DNA from: Halioxenophilus aromaticivorans
GTDB lineage: Bacteria; Pseudomonadota; Gammaproteobacteria; Pseudomonadales; Cellvibrionaceae
Length of the DNA: 64,000 nucleotides
Assembly: GCF_042850945.1 (NCBI RefSeq)
Contig: NZ_AP031496.1
Location: 806,001-870,000 of the forward strand
Reading direction: 5' to 3'
Part shown: piece after piece, positions 44,501 to 51,817 of the stretch
Layout of the letters: the number at the start of each line of letters is the position of its first letter
Numbering within the stretch: position 1 is the first letter of the stretch
Notes under the pieces: model-generated
What the model saw: the letters and a program-made list of their open reading frames with translations, nothing else
Database searches by the model: none
What the model was told of the DNA's origin: nothing
Program-made: the position numbers and the translations under genes

Positions 44501-46882
44501 TACAACCTAAGGGCTTGGAATAACGCCTACGATGCCTTTGATTTTCTGCCTGCCGAGGGTTCCTATACCTGTTTCACTCCGGCCAGTTCTCCAATCTATG
44601 TGGGAGAAGACAGAACTCCAATTTCGGGCGCGTTTAATTTAGAAAACCTGCAGAGCTGTACCACCGGTATCACTGTGAGTGATATTTCAGTTAGCGAAGG
44701 TGCTGGTGTTGCTAATTTTACTGTGGAGCTTACCCAAGCCAGCGCCAGTACTGTTACCGTGGAATATTCGACGGCAGATGGTACCGCCACAGGTGGTGAG
44801 GATTACGTTGCAGTTACAACACCGCAGGTGCTTACTTTTAATCCTGGGGAGATATCTAAGGCTGTTGCTATTAGCTTAATAGATGATTCTGTGGTTGAGG
44901 GCAGTGAGAGCTTTGTCTTGTCTTTAAGTAACGCAGTGAGCGGCACTCTTACGAATGCATCGGCGCAAGCTACGATTTTAGATAATGATGTGTCTAACGC
45001 ATCTTGCGGCGAGCCTTCCTACAATGGGGCGACGGAAAAGGCCCTATTTATTTGGAAAGACTGTAATACAGGCGTTTGGAAAATTCGGTCAACTTCAGGA
45101 GGGGCGGGTAGTCTAGTCGGCTATGAAGGGGCTGTGTCCACCACGAGTGGGTTCGAATTTGTTCAAGAAGTTAGCTTAGAGAGTTCCGATTTGGTCGACT
45201 CTACAACTGACACATCTAAGATAGATTTTTACATGGAAATGTGGCGTCATTCCTACGACGGTTTTGATTTTAAGCCGAATGTTGAGGTGGGAGCATGTCT
45301 AACGCTTGAAGATCTTCCAGTCGGTGCATCTATTCTTTTGGGTGCGAATAAAACTCAGGTTTCTACGCCACTTGATCTAAATACTTTAGGAGCCTGCGAT
45401 TTACCGATAGCTGTAATTATCGGCGATGTTGAAGTTAGTGAGAGGGATGCGACTGCAGATGTTGTGGTGGAACTCACCGGGCAAAGTTCTAACGTCGTTA
45501 CCGTTGAGTACAGAACCTTATCAGGTAGCGCGGAAGGTGGTTTGGATTATGTCGAAGTCGAATTGGCAAGCACTCTTACTTTCAATCCCGGAGATATGTC
45601 AAAGATAGTTACGATAGACCTAATCGACGACACTGAGTTTGAAGGTGAGGAGAGTTTCAGTGTTATTCTTGAAAATGCAGTTAACGCTACTGTCGAGGCC
45701 AATTTTGCTCAAGTTACAATTTTAGATGACGAGGCAAGTCCGGCCTGCGCCGCGCCCAGTTATAATGGGGCTGCTGAAAGGGCGTTGTTTGTTTGGAAAG
45801 ATTGTGCTTCCGGAGTGTGGAGTGTTCGCGCCACTTCTGGTGGTGCCGGTAGTTTGGTTGGATACGAGGGGGAAGTGTCCACTGCAAGCGGATTTGAATT
45901 GGTCCAAGGTGTAAGTTTAGAGAGTTCGGATTCGGTTGATTCCATTGCCGACCCCTCAAGAATAGATTTCTATATGGAAATGTGGCGGCACTCGTATGAT
46001 GGTTTCGATTTTAAGCCGATCGAAGAGACGGGTTCGTGCTTGTCGATAGGTGAATCTCCAGATGGAGCCTTGATACTTGTGGGTGAATCTAAGATCGAAG
46101 TTTCTTCGCCGCTGGACTTAAATACTCTGGGTCCATGCGAATTGCCCATAGTGCTAACTGTTGTCGATGTGGAGGTCGATGAGAGTGAGTTGACCGCAAC
46201 TGTGATCGCACAGCTGTCAGCGGAAAGCACGGACTTCGTTACCGTAGCGTACCGTACTGAGCCTGGCAGTGCTGAGGGTGGTTTGGATTACGTCGACATT
46301 ACATCGATGCAAACCCTGACTTTCAGTCCTGGAGAGACGTCTAAATCTATAGTAATTGATATTGTAGATGATGCCGTATACGAAGGTGAGGAGGACTTTA
46401 CTGTAGTCTTTGAAAATCCAGTAAATGTAGAGCTTGCTGCTACGTCCGCTAGAGTAAAAATTCTTGATGATGAAGTTAGTCCGGCATGTCTATCGCCTAG
46501 CTATAATGGTGCAACTGAGAAAGCGCTATTTGTCTGGAAGGATTGTGCCACTGGTGTTTGGAGTGTCAGGGCTACGTCAGGAGGTGCTAGTTCACTGATT
46601 GCGTTTGAGGGGATGGTAGATAGCGTTAGTGGATTTGAATCAGTTGAGGAGGTGAGTTTGGAAAGCTCCGACGAAGTTGATTACACCACTAATACCTCTA
46701 GGATAGATTTTTACATGGAAATGTGGCGGCATTCGCAAGATGGTTTCGACTTTAAGCCGGTAAAGGAATCCGAGTCTTGTATTTACTTAGATAGCCCAGG
46801 GAATACACCGATACTTATAGGTGAGGAGAAGTTGGTTGTAACCTCGCCGGTAAACTTAAACACCCTCCAAGCTTGTCCTTAG
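41537..46882 (+). CDS. Giant secreted VCBS/ASPIC-UnbV, 4-Cys and Calx-beta protein (paralog 3)
   Basis: 1781 residues, the largest of the four. An AGGGAG site precedes the ATG, and the signal peptide ends ASQA with the mature start IEFTEVQSSASGL. Propeller, inserted domain and ASPIC/UnbV are as in paralog 2, with DFNGDRYPD, DFDNDMDQD and GVTQLREMGGNYHRW all conserved. Five 4-Cys modules alternate with four Calx-beta domains. The last three modules (from about 45.0 kb) are much more alike than the rest (shared KALF-WKDC, SLESSD, FYMEMWRHS) and are encoded in AT-richer DNA with different codon use, indicating recent amplification or recombination. No C-terminal anchor; it ends QACP. Confidence 0.88.
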   Translation: MASRISAVVGLAAALSFTSASQAIEFTEVQSSASGLDYVGESWGASWGDFNGDRYPDLFVSNHRARPGVYRNNGDGTFTDIILQFDSTSSWLDFPWADTHAGSFGDFDNNGVQDLLVLSGNRFPAYLFHNKGAGLSVDETVARGFPDDAEGRTATWIDYDNDGELDVIINNRAPNIFVEQTAGNFAVATSYVGLDSRETNFGILSDMDNDNNLEFLSISEGDFPEKVYKTDSIPFLDITSQFPTNGLVLDAAFTDFDNNLVPDILLVRGNLRPNQALKVIDAPAGDVDTVEAWLAGGSSTGTRSVIIPSTNPVTITLYTTQIGNSRVYIGSGGYHPTSSTFTLDPTLASDQGVPVYDETTDQGYYIGYDTVNSQWVIDMSPGSASTRGYLAVEGVDLGDPTVPDLATGDLELEPKLFMNSGTSFVDTNGVGLNVPMSCISLTTGDFDNDMDQDIYIVCRNGIENITNRLFENLGNGTFQEVTSFGAEGAIGAGLPSGAGVGENVVAADYDLDGWLDLFVVNGLLMNPLRVGGPDQLFRNTSGATNTNRYLLLDLKGTVSNRDAIGAKVYITAGGVTQLREMGGNYHRWAQNHQRLHVGLGQNTVADIEVIWPNGETDTFTSVAANDLYEITQGSSGNQTGAIAAVAPTALPSFRDAQPGDECGVRPEDQPDVTFPYHFDPEQDRALFIWKDCAGTGDWFVRSTAGNGNGIQYQGQLVTNAQFSNVAGFSLEDNNDVLDASSPELIDFFMRMSGAGVDGFDFTLADTASACLNMTDMPAGGQVLLGQTHLPISTPINLSTLSTCIDISVDDVLVGEGEGFGQVTVSLSAPSSVAVTVDYAAVSGTAEANIDFASTAGTITFAAGETSKTIAVTITQDAIQEGEETFSVELSNATGAFILDGQGTVTIVDDETCVECGDPAVDRFSEQGIFLWKNFDTGVWSVYVSAGGDPDGVDYSGTISSSAAFNSVVGDSIEANDTLDYITSPDTIDYNLRAWNNAYDAFDFLPAEGSYTCFTPASSPIYVGEDRTPISGAFNLENLQSCTTGITVSDISVSEGAGVANFTVELTQASASTVTVEYSTADGTATGGEDYVAVTTPQVLTFNPGEISKAVAISLIDDSVVEGSESFVLSLSNAVSGTLTNASAQATILDNDVSNASCGEPSYNGATEKALFIWKDCNTGVWKIRSTSGGAGSLVGYEGAVSTTSGFEFVQEVSLESSDLVDSTTDTSKIDFYMEMWRHSYDGFDFKPNVEVGACLTLEDLPVGASILLGANKTQVSTPLDLNTLGACDLPIAVIIGDVEVSERDATADVVVELTGQSSNVVTVEYRTLSGSAEGGLDYVEVELASTLTFNPGDMSKIVTIDLIDDTEFEGEESFSVILENAVNATVEANFAQVTILDDEASPACAAPSYNGAAERALFVWKDCASGVWSVRATSGGAGSLVGYEGEVSTASGFELVQGVSLESSDSVDSIADPSRIDFYMEMWRHSYDGFDFKPIEETGSCLSIGESPDGALILVGESKIEVSSPLDLNTLGPCELPIVLTVVDVEVDESELTATVIAQLSAESTDFVTVAYRTEPGSAEGGLDYVDITSMQTLTFSPGETSKSIVIDIVDDAVYEGEEDFTVVFENPVNVELAATSARVKILDDEVSPACLSPSYNGATEKALFVWKDCATGVWSVRATSGGASSLIAFEGMVDSVSGFESVEEVSLESSDEVDYTTNTSRIDFYMEMWRHSQDGFDFKPVKESESCIYLDSPGNTPILIGEEKLVVTSPVNLNTLQACP
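43520..46876 (+). repeat. Five 4-Cys modules alternating with Calx-beta domains (paralog 3)
   Basis: Modules run from 43520-43945, 44270-44659, 45005-45397, 45746-46138 and 46487-46876. Calx-beta domains occupy 43946-44269, 44660-45004, 45398-45745 and 46139-46486. The second module is the CVECG/WKNF variant. Confidence 0.88.
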
Positions 46883-47003
46883 TTTGCGATCTTGGAGGCA
46901 AGTTTCTGGGCAGAACATCAGATACTAGCTGGAGCTTTTAAGCCTCCAATCATTTTTCGTGGCGTTGTGCTGCTTGATGGCACATTTGTATACTTGGTGT
47001 GTC

Positions 47004-47040
47004 GCGTGCCCGCTGAACACCTGCGGGCGCGCTTGTTTTT
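47004..47040 (+). terminator. Rho-independent terminator after paralog 3
   Basis: A 10-bp GC-rich stem (47004-47013 with 47023-47032, one G-U pair) has a 9-base loop and a T-rich tail at 47033-47040. Confidence 0.85.
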
Positions 47041-47098
47041 CATGTGCAGCAGTAGTCATTCTTGGCTTATGTGCGTATCAATTGAACTATTCCCCTCC

Positions 47099-47104
47099 TA
47101 TAAT
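47099..47104 (+). promoter_or_regulatory. Candidate -10 element for paralog 4
   Basis: A consensus TATAAT lies 58 bases past the preceding terminator and about 240 bases before the ATG. No good -35 is present at 16-18 bases, so support is partial. Confidence 0.35.
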
Positions 47105-47344
47105 CGTTGCGCCGCGGGTTAGGCTTAAGTCGTGAAAGCCTCTGTCAGCTGTGCTTTTAGATTTGTCAACACGTTTCTTGAAACTGTCTGGCGGCGCTTA
47201 TGAGTGGGCGGTAGGGCTGACCTGCACAATCTTGCATGTGCGTCAAGCTCAAAGTGCACGTATAATTTCCTTGCTCTGTATTCATGTATCAGCGCAGTCA
47301 CATTCATTGGCATAAAGCAAAGTTTGCTGTGGTTTATTCCCTAA

Positions 47345-50300
47345 ATGTTCGAATTCAGTAAGATCAAAGCTTCTCTCCAGTCTTCTCATACGCCCATCCA
47401 ACGTTCAGCGGCCATACTCGCATTAGGGCTTTTCGCTTCGCCGAGCTATGGTATTGAGTTTGCCGAAATCCAACCCAGCACCTCCGGCCTAACCTACGTC
47501 GGAGAATCCTGGGGCGCATCTTGGGGCGACTTCAACGGCGATCGCTACCCCGACATCTACGTCAGTAACCACCGCTCCCGCCCCAGTATTTGGCGCAACA
47601 ACGGCGATGGCACTTTTACCGATATCGTTCTGCAGTTTGATTCCAGCGCTAGCTGGCTGGATTTCCCATGGGCCGATACCCATGCTGGGGCTTGGGGGGA
47701 TTTTGATAATAACGGGGTGCAGGATTTGTTGGTGCTGAGTGGCGCTAACTTTCCGCCCTATTTGTACCACAACAAAGGTGTGGGTATTGCGGTTGATGAA
47801 ACTGTTAGCCGTGGGTTCCCCGATGATTTGGAAGGGCGCACGGCCACTTGGATTGACTATGATAATGACGGAGAGCTGGACGTTATTATCAATAACCGGG
47901 CGCCGAATCAGCTGATTGAGCAAATCAGCGGCAGCTTTTTTGATGCTACCACCACGGTAGGCTTGGCCAGCGAGCGCACCAATTTTGGTGTGTTATCGGA
48001 TATGGATAACGACCAAAACCTGGAGTTTTTGTCCATCTCTGAGGGGGATTTCCCAGAGAAGGTCTACAAAACCGATACTGTTCCCTTTTTAGACATTACC
48101 AGCAGTTTTCCTACCAATGGCTTGGTGTTGGATGCGGCGTTTACCGATTTTGATAACAACCTAGTGCCGGATATCTTGCTGGTGCGCGGCAACCTGCGCC
48201 CCAACCAGGCGCTAAAGGTTAGCGATGCCGAGGTGGGCGAAACCGATACCGTTGAAGCCTGGTTGGCTACTGGGCCTGAGACCGGTACCCGCAGCCTAAT
48301 TGTGCCCAGCCAAAACCCGGTGGTTGTTTCTATTTATACCCAATTGGGCTTGCCGGTAATCAATATTGGCGCTAACGGCCGTAACCCTGCGGACTTTGTG
48401 TTTACCTTGGACCCAGCCCTGGCCGAAGACCAAGGTTTTGCCGCCTTTGATGAAACCACAGAGCAAGGCTTTTATGTGGGCTACGATACCGCCAATGGCC
48501 AATGGCGGGTGGATATGTCGCCGGGCCCTTTGAGTACCCGTGGCTACATCACCATTGAGGGGGTTGATTTGGGTGACCCCACCATACCGGACTTAGCTAC
48601 CGGTGATGGCGACATTGTGCCCAAACTGTTTATGAACGATGGCATCAACTTTACCGACGTGAGCGGTGTTGGGCTGAGCATTCCTGTGTCTTGTGTGTCT
48701 GTGGTTACCGGCGACTTTGATAACGACATGGATCAAGACATTTACATGGTGTGCCGCAACGGCATTGAGAACATTGCCAACAAGCTGTACGAAAACCTAG
48801 GCAATGGTACCTTCCAAGAGGCCGCGGGTTTTGGGGCCGAGGGCGCAATTGGTGCCGGCCTTGCCGTTGGTGCCGGTGTGGGTGAGAACGTTGTTACCGC
48901 GGATTACGACCTCGACGGCTGGCTAGATTTATTTGTGGTAAACGGTTTGTTGATGAACCCGCTGCGTGTGGGCGGGCCGGATCAGCTGTTTAAAAATACC
49001 TCGGGCAACAGCAGCACCAACCGCCACCTGTTGTTGGATTTAAAAGGCACGGTATCGAATAGCGATGCCATCGGCGCCAAGGTGTACATCACTGCTGGTG
49101 GCGTAACCCAGTTGCGCGAAATGGGTGGCAACTATCACCGTTGGGCGCAAAACCACCAGCGTTTGCATGTAGGCTTGGGCCAAAACGACAGTGCCGATAT
49201 TCAAGTCATTTGGCCCAACGGCGAAACAGACAGCTTTACCAGCGTCGCCGCCAACGACCTGTACGAAATTACCCAGGGCACAAGCGGCAGCCAAACCGGC
49301 GCTATTGCCGCCGCAGCGCCCACCGCGCTGCCGGTATTCCCCACTGCAGCACCGGGCGATGAGTGTGGCGTGCACCCGGATGATCAGCCAGAGGATTTCC
49401 CCTACCGGTTTGATCCGGAGCGCGACCGTGCTTTCTTCGTATGGAAAGACTGCGCCAACACCGGCCGGTGGTTTGTACGCACCTCTGCCGGCAACGGCGA
49501 GCCCGCAGAGTATCAGGGCCAAATCGTCACCAATGCTGAATTTACCAACATCAGCGAATTCAGCTACGAGCCCAGCACCGATGTGTTAGACACCACAGAA
49601 CCCAACACCCTCGATTTTATCATGCGCATGTCTGGCTCCGGCGTGGACGGCTTTGGCTTTGATATCCCCGATACCGCCGACGCTTGTTTAACCTTACCGG
49701 CGGTGCCTGCAGGGGCTCAGGTGTTGGTAGGGCAAGCACACTTGCCCATCACTACGCCAATTAACCTCAGCACCATGGGTGCTTGTATTGATATCGCCAT
49801 AGAAGAAACTGTGGTGGGTGAGGAGACCGGTACGGCAGCGGTTTCTGTTAATTTAAGTGCTCCTAGCTCGGTAGAAGTAAATGTGGATTACACCATGCAA
49901 TCGGTTACCGCCTTGGCCGATAGCGACTTCACCGCCGGTGCCGGAACCGTAACCTTCGCACCGGGTGAAACCAGCCAAACTATCTCCGTGGCCGTTATCC
50001 AAGATGCGCTGCAAGAGGACGATGAAACCTTCATCGTTGAGCTCAGCAATGCTTCCGGCGGTTTTATGACCACCGCCCAGGGCTTGGTTACCATTGTTGA
50101 TGATGAGGTCTGTGTTGAATGCGGCCAGCCAGAAATCGAAACGGCCACGGAGCCGGCCATCTACCTGTGGAGGGATTTCTACAGTGAGGAATGGACGGTT
50201 TACGTCAATGGCGCTGGTGGCAGTGCGACAACGTTCGCCGGAACCATCAGCTCCACGGCAGCCTTTACTGCAGTGGCAGGCGATGGAGTAGAGGCAGAGG

Positions 50301-51655
50301 ACTCATTGGATTTCACCTCCAATGCGGCTGCCATTCAATACCAGCTCTCGGTTAACCCGGATACCTACGATGCAATAACATTTACGCCGGAAGAAGGCGC
50401 CTACACCTGTTTCAATGCCACAAGCCCCAGCGAAGTGTTGGTGGGTGAAGATCAAACCCCAATCAGCGGGGCCTTCAACCTGGCAACGCTGGAGCCTTGC
50501 ACAAACAACCTTGGCGTAAGCGATATCTCTGTGGGTGAGGGCGATGGCGTTGCCGTGTTTACCGTGGCGCTGACCTATGCCGCCCAAGATGCAGTCACCG
50601 TGGAATATCGCACAACCCCTGGCACGGCCACCGAGGGCGAGGACTTTGTAGCCGTAACAGAGCCGCAATTGCTGACATTTGAGCCAGGCGAAACCACTAA
50701 AACCGTTGAAGTTCAAATTGTGCAAGACGACAGCGCCGAGTTGGACGAAACCTTTGTGTTGACGTTAAGCAACCCTATAAACGCACAGCTGGCCAACGAG
50801 TCTGCCACAGTCACGATTTTGGACGATGAATCCAACAGAATCAGTGTGGATGATATTTCGGTGCTTGAGGGCGATGGCTTGGCTACCTTCACGCTGACGT
50901 TAGCCTACGCCACTGACGATGCCGTAACCGTGGATTACGCCACGCTGGCCGATACCGCTACCGGCGGGGAAGACTTCTTTGAGATAACGACGCCACAAAC
51001 GCTAGCGTTTAACCCCGGCGAAACGTCAGCTACCGTGTCTATCGAAATCATCGACGATGCCGCATTGGAGGCAGAAGAGGCCTTCTCGTTGGTGCTGAGT
51101 AACCCGGTGAATGCATCGCTAAACAACGATACCGCCGTTGCGACCATTGTGGATAACGAGAGTAATAGCATTCAAACCAGCGATATTTCCGTGGGTGAGG
51201 GTGATGGTGTTGCCAACTTTACCTTGACCCTAGCCTATGCCAGCGTAGAGCCGGTTACAGTGGAGTACACCGTCACCTCGGGCGCGGCTACTGGCGGGGC
51301 GGATTTTGTGGCAGTTACAGATCCACAAACCCTGACCTTTAACCCAGGTGAAACCACCCAAACCATCGCTGTGGAGTTGATTCAGGACACCGAGGCAGAA
51401 GCCGAGGAAACCTTTGTGCTCACCCTAAGCAACCCGGTGAACTCGGCGTTGGTGAGTGCTACGGCTGAAGCAACTATTACGGATGACGATTCGTCAGGCT
51501 CCGGTGGTGATGGGGGGGGGGCTGGCTCTGGCGGTTCTTCTGGCGGTGGTGGCGGTAGTACCGGGATACTAATGCTATTGTTGCTGCTTGGCCCATTGGC
51601 CCGCCGTCTAAAACAGGCCCGTATAAAGCAAACGCCTATAAAACGGACTCATTGA
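47345..51655 (+). CDS. Giant surface VCBS/ASPIC-UnbV, 4-Cys, Calx-beta protein with GlyGly-CTERM (paralog 4)
   Basis: 1436 residues. A long signal region (about 37 residues) ends near PSYG, with the mature start IEFAEIQPSTSGL. Propeller, inserted domain and ASPIC/UnbV are as in paralogs 2 and 3. Then follow 4-Cys module, Calx-beta, 4-Cys module (CVECG/WRDF variant) and three further tandem Calx-beta domains. The C-terminus is a Gly/Ser-rich stretch, a short hydrophobic helix (GILMLLLLLGPLA) and a basic tail beginning RRLKQAR. This is a GlyGly-CTERM sorting signal, the substrate type of rhombosortase. It is the only one of the four with an anchor. A 10-G homopolymer at 51512-51521 lies just before the anchor and could shift it out of frame. 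Confidence 0.9.
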   Translation: MFEFSKIKASLQSSHTPIQRSAAILALGLFASPSYGIEFAEIQPSTSGLTYVGESWGASWGDFNGDRYPDIYVSNHRSRPSIWRNNGDGTFTDIVLQFDSSASWLDFPWADTHAGAWGDFDNNGVQDLLVLSGANFPPYLYHNKGVGIAVDETVSRGFPDDLEGRTATWIDYDNDGELDVIINNRAPNQLIEQISGSFFDATTTVGLASERTNFGVLSDMDNDQNLEFLSISEGDFPEKVYKTDTVPFLDITSSFPTNGLVLDAAFTDFDNNLVPDILLVRGNLRPNQALKVSDAEVGETDTVEAWLATGPETGTRSLIVPSQNPVVVSIYTQLGLPVINIGANGRNPADFVFTLDPALAEDQGFAAFDETTEQGFYVGYDTANGQWRVDMSPGPLSTRGYITIEGVDLGDPTIPDLATGDGDIVPKLFMNDGINFTDVSGVGLSIPVSCVSVVTGDFDNDMDQDIYMVCRNGIENIANKLYENLGNGTFQEAAGFGAEGAIGAGLAVGAGVGENVVTADYDLDGWLDLFVVNGLLMNPLRVGGPDQLFKNTSGNSSTNRHLLLDLKGTVSNSDAIGAKVYITAGGVTQLREMGGNYHRWAQNHQRLHVGLGQNDSADIQVIWPNGETDSFTSVAANDLYEITQGTSGSQTGAIAAAAPTALPVFPTAAPGDECGVHPDDQPEDFPYRFDPERDRAFFVWKDCANTGRWFVRTSAGNGEPAEYQGQIVTNAEFTNISEFSYEPSTDVLDTTEPNTLDFIMRMSGSGVDGFGFDIPDTADACLTLPAVPAGAQVLVGQAHLPITTPINLSTMGACIDIAIEETVVGEETGTAAVSVNLSAPSSVEVNVDYTMQSVTALADSDFTAGAGTVTFAPGETSQTISVAVIQDALQEDDETFIVELSNASGGFMTTAQGLVTIVDDEVCVECGQPEIETATEPAIYLWRDFYSEEWTVYVNGAGGSATTFAGTISSTAAFTAVAGDGVEAEDSLDFTSNAAAIQYQLSVNPDTYDAITFTPEEGAYTCFNATSPSEVLVGEDQTPISGAFNLATLEPCTNNLGVSDISVGEGDGVAVFTVALTYAAQDAVTVEYRTTPGTATEGEDFVAVTEPQLLTFEPGETTKTVEVQIVQDDSAELDETFVLTLSNPINAQLANESATVTILDDESNRISVDDISVLEGDGLATFTLTLAYATDDAVTVDYATLADTATGGEDFFEITTPQTLAFNPGETSATVSIEIIDDAALEAEEAFSLVLSNPVNASLNNDTAVATIVDNESNSIQTSDISVGEGDGVANFTLTLAYASVEPVTVEYTVTSGAATGGADFVAVTDPQTLTFNPGETTQTIAVELIQDTEAEAEETFVLTLSNPVNSALVSATAEATITDDDSSGSGGDGGGAGSGGSSGGGGGSTGILMLLLLLGPLARRLKQARIKQTPIKRTH
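49364..50500 (+). repeat. Two 4-Cys modules of paralog 4
   Basis: Modules are at 49364-49786 and 50111-50500, separated by one Calx-beta domain. Three more Calx-beta domains follow in tandem at about 50501-51495 without intervening 4-Cys modules. Confidence 0.88.
51512..51521 (+). repeat. Ten-G homopolymer before the GlyGly-CTERM anchor
   Basis: Ten consecutive G encode three Gly codons and the first base of an Ala codon. Loss of one G gives a frame encoding a hydrophobic LALAVLLAVVAVVPGY tail and a stop; gain of one gives a Trp/Arg-rich tail and a stop. Both remove the Arg-rich sorting tail. Confidence 0.9.
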
Positions 51656-51817
51656 CGAGTAACCTAGCCCCATCAAAGCGCAGGCCATCGGCACGATTGT
51701 AATATCAATCCGCTAATGCTGCACTTAGGCTGTCATTCGTGGCAGCCTTACTCTATATTTGCCTGCAACTTTAATTTGCCAACAACCTTAATAAGCCCTC
51801 CCCAAGACCTGCAAAGT

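Larger units (their letters stand above)
46883..47344. other. Intergenic region between paralogs 3 and 4
   Basis: About 460 bases. A small hairpin (46892-46899 with 46942-46949) precedes a strong terminator at 47004-47040. A consensus TATAAT lies at 47099-47104 and an RfaH ops-like octamer GGCGGTAG at 47207-47214. This suggests a separate promoter and a long leader for paralog 4. A 76-codon frame at 46892-47122 looks like chance. Confidence 0.5.

Noticed and set aside
46892..47122. 76-codon frame after paralog 3
   Set aside because: It spans two hairpins including a strong terminator and has no ribosome site or recognisable domain.
51551..51558. Second GGCGGTAG (ops core) match
   Set aside because: Lies in the Gly-rich coding end of paralog 4, so it is explained by codon composition.
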